Origin: an uncultured Flavobacteriia bacterium
GTDB lineage: Bacteria; Bacteroidota; Bacteroidia; Flavobacteriales_D; Crocinitomicaceae
Assembly: GCA_903887095.1 (NCBI GenBank)
Contig: CAISOQ010000036.1
Span: forward strand, 1 to 7,522
DNA: 7,522 nt
Direction: 5' to 3'
Shown here: positions 5,959 to 7,522 of the stretch, one piece after another
How the letters are laid out: the number at the start of each line of letters is the position of its first letter
Numbering within the stretch: the first letter of the stretch is position 1
Notes under the pieces: generated by a model
What the model was told of the DNA's origin: nothing
Seen by the model: the letters and a program-made list of their open reading frames with translations, nothing else
The model's database searches: none
Translations under genes and position numbers: made by a program

Positions 5959-7522
5959 TTATCTATCTAGTTTTGTCCAAGCTTTTAAAAGAATAGAAAT
6001 GTCCTTTTTAAGTTGGTAATCTCTGGCGTAAATTAAGTTTAATTTATCAGACAATCCTTCCTCATTATAGGTGATTTCATCACTTGGAAAAAGCACTCCG
6101 GGTTTAATTCTCGGTAACTCTGTTATATCCTGTGAATGTGTGAAATTATAACCAACAATTGATTTTTGTCCCGTCCAAACATTAAATATGTTTTTTAAAA
6201 ATTTCCTTTTATTAGAATAATTAAACAAAAGGATTGGGCTTAATGTCAAAAGCAATGTACTCAACAGAAGATCAAAAGTTCTTTTTATTCGAACATTGTC
6301 CTTTCTGCTCACCGCATTCATGTTTAAAACATACAAGTCGCCAGCCGTTTCAATTGAGTTGCTTCCAATAAGTGACAAGCTATCTGGTTGAGCAATTTTA
6401 TACTCAATATTCGCCGGAATACTTGTCATCCAATGAATAATGTTACTTGCTGAAGTGTCTCTTGCACAAAAAATTACCTCGTCAATTGCATGAATATGAA
6501 TGATTTGATCAAGTTGGTTTATTGTCCCAATACTTGAGTCTTCTTTATCTATGCTTGTCGAAACGCGCTCTAAAAATTCAAATTTCAAGTGTGTGTGTTT
6601 CAGAATTTCAGTTACACGATCGAATTCCTGTTGACTCCCAATAATTGCCAATCTTTTGCTTCGGATAGGCGATAAACTGAATGTTTTTCCAATGGAGAAA
6701 TGCAAGAAAATTCGCGACAAGATATAATAGGAAATAACCCAAAGTGCACCTGTTAAAATAAAAAGCCTTGAGAATTGCCAGCTCTTTGGTAACAGAGCAT
6801 AAATTATTAAAATAAACAGTGTACTTAGAAAACTACCCTTTAAAAAATCCTTAAACTTTGCCGGTTGATCATACCCTCCGCTGAAAAAAATACCAATCAT
6901 CCAAAGAATTGTATAGGTTGGAATTGAGATGTTTAAAACATGCTCAGGGAAATCAATGTGAATTTTTTTCCATTGATGTGTCATTGCAAATAAGCCAAGT
7001 AATAGAATGACATAATCAGAAAGTGCGAGTATCGATTTTTTAATAAAGCGCGTCAAAATAGCAAGTGAGGCCCGGAAATAAATTGCTGCGTTTATAAGCA
7101 ATGAGAAGAGGCGTGCATTTTTTTGGGAAAAATGTTTTTCTGCAAAAATTACCATTGCTCTGTAAAAAACAAAAACGTAGTTCACTGAGCTCTTCTTTGT
7201 ACTTTCTCCCTTATAATGAATGATTCTTGTCTCAGGGAAATAGAAATTCTTATATCCTCCTTTCAAAATACGATAAGACAAATCAATGTCTTCTCCATAC
7301 ATGAAAAATGATTCATCCAAGAGTCCTACCTTTTTCAAAGCATCATTGCGCATTAACATAAAGGCACCACTTAAAATTTGAATTTCATTTATTTCAAATT
7401 CGCTTAGGTGACCAGCATGATATTGGCCGAAGGTTTTTGAACTTGGAAAGAGGCGAGAAAGACCGAATATTTTGTAAAAAGCCACAGCTGGAGTAGGTAG
7501 TCCACGCTTTGATTCAGGCAGG
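5959..7522 (-). CDS. Membrane glycosyltransferase: GT2 domain fused to a degenerate polyprenyl sugar-phosphate transferase-like module, 5'-truncated by window edge
   Basis: The frame stays open to the right edge, so the real start is outside. A GTG at 7485 is only an internal valine, because the 12 codons before it (including PESKRGLPTP) fit the GT2 family. Numbering from that GTG, residues 1-95 are the second half of a GT2 domain: SGAFMLMRNDAL (39-50), then FFMYGEDIDLSYR (60-72) with the acidic GED motif, and IIHYKGES (88-95). Five or six membrane segments follow near 124-145, 154-169, 187-203, 217-233 and 239-258. Next come a nucleotide-fold-like region starting at KRLAIIGSQ (277-285), as in CoA-binding-like domains of sugar transferases, and a last hydrophobic helix (403-421) introduced by RIKRTFD. 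After it, NVWTGQKSIVGY (435-446) and KPGV (461-464) echo sugar transferase motifs. The FxxQxRxG, KFRTM and Asp-Glu catalytic parts are missing. The likely role is adding sugars to lipid-linked surface polysaccharide; donor and acceptor are unknown. Confidence 0.88.
   Translation of the reverse strand, partial: LPESKRGLPTPAVAFYKIFGLSRLFPSSKTFGQYHAGHLSEFEINEIQILSGAFMLMRNDALKKVGLLDESFFMYGEDIDLSYRILKGGYKNFYFPETRIIHYKGESTKKSSVNYVFVFYRAMVIFAEKHFSQKNARLFSLLINAAIYFRASLAILTRFIKKSILALSDYVILLLGLFAMTHQWKKIHIDFPEHVLNISIPTYTILWMIGIFFSGGYDQPAKFKDFLKGSFLSTLFILIIYALLPKSWQFSRLFILTGALWVISYYILSRIFLHFSIGKTFSLSPIRSKRLAIIGSQQEFDRVTEILKHTHLKFEFLERVSTSIDKEDSSIGTINQLDQIIHIHAIDEVIFCARDTSASNIIHWMTSIPANIEYKIAQPDSLSLIGSNSIETAGDLYVLNMNAVSRKDNVRIKRTFDLLLSTLLLTLSPILLFNYSNKRKFLKNIFNVWTGQKSIVGYNFTHSQDITELPRIKPGVLFPSDEITYNEEGLSDKLNLIYARDYQLKKDISILLKAWTKLDR

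Noticed and set aside
7483..7485. GTG as the start codon of the glycosyltransferase
   Set aside because: The frame continues to the window edge with family-like residues, and the GT2 domain would be cut in half. The GTG is an internal valine.

Overview
The window looks like chromosomal DNA of a member of the Bacteroidota, most likely a Flavobacteriales-type organism. The signs are AT-rich sequence, start codons without Shine-Dalgarno sites, a promoter matching the Bacteroidota TTTG / TAnnTTTG pattern, a large TPR / beta-propeller / OmpA envelope protein of the PorE type, and a branched-chain-type 2-oxo acid dehydrogenase E2. The genus cannot be told from the sequence.

Layout. The left edge (1-675, + strand) is the 3' part of a polyprenyl-phosphate sugar-1-phosphate transferase, whose start lies outside the window. 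It converges with no gap on a tight minus-strand run of four genes, read right to left: E2 acyltransferase (5880-4510), PorE-like OmpA-family protein (4492-2144), DEDDh 3'-5' exonuclease with an ExoX-like C-terminal module (2135-1290), and FAHD1-type fumarylacetoacetate-hydrolase-family enzyme (1287-676). Gaps between these genes are 17, 8 and 2 bases. A good promoter candidate lies in the 78-base gap upstream of E2. Beyond it, also on the minus strand, is the 3' part of a large membrane glycosyltransferase (5959 to the right edge). This fuses a GT2 domain to a membrane / nucleotide-fold module that resembles a polyprenyl sugar-phosphate transferase lacking its catalytic core.

How the genes relate. 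The two outer genes both point to cell-surface polysaccharide assembly: one starts glycan synthesis on the lipid carrier, the other adds sugars. The four inner genes look like a housekeeping operon of mixed function: 2-oxo acid oxidation, envelope, nucleic acid processing and oxaloacetate/acylpyruvate chemistry. They share transcription rather than an obvious pathway. Coding density is very high; no stretch over 80 bases lacks a gene. I saw no tRNA, rRNA, CRISPR array, insertion sequence, riboswitch or convincing intrinsic terminator.

I did not find a clear new system. The most unusual item is the GT2 / degenerate sugar-transferase fusion at the right edge.
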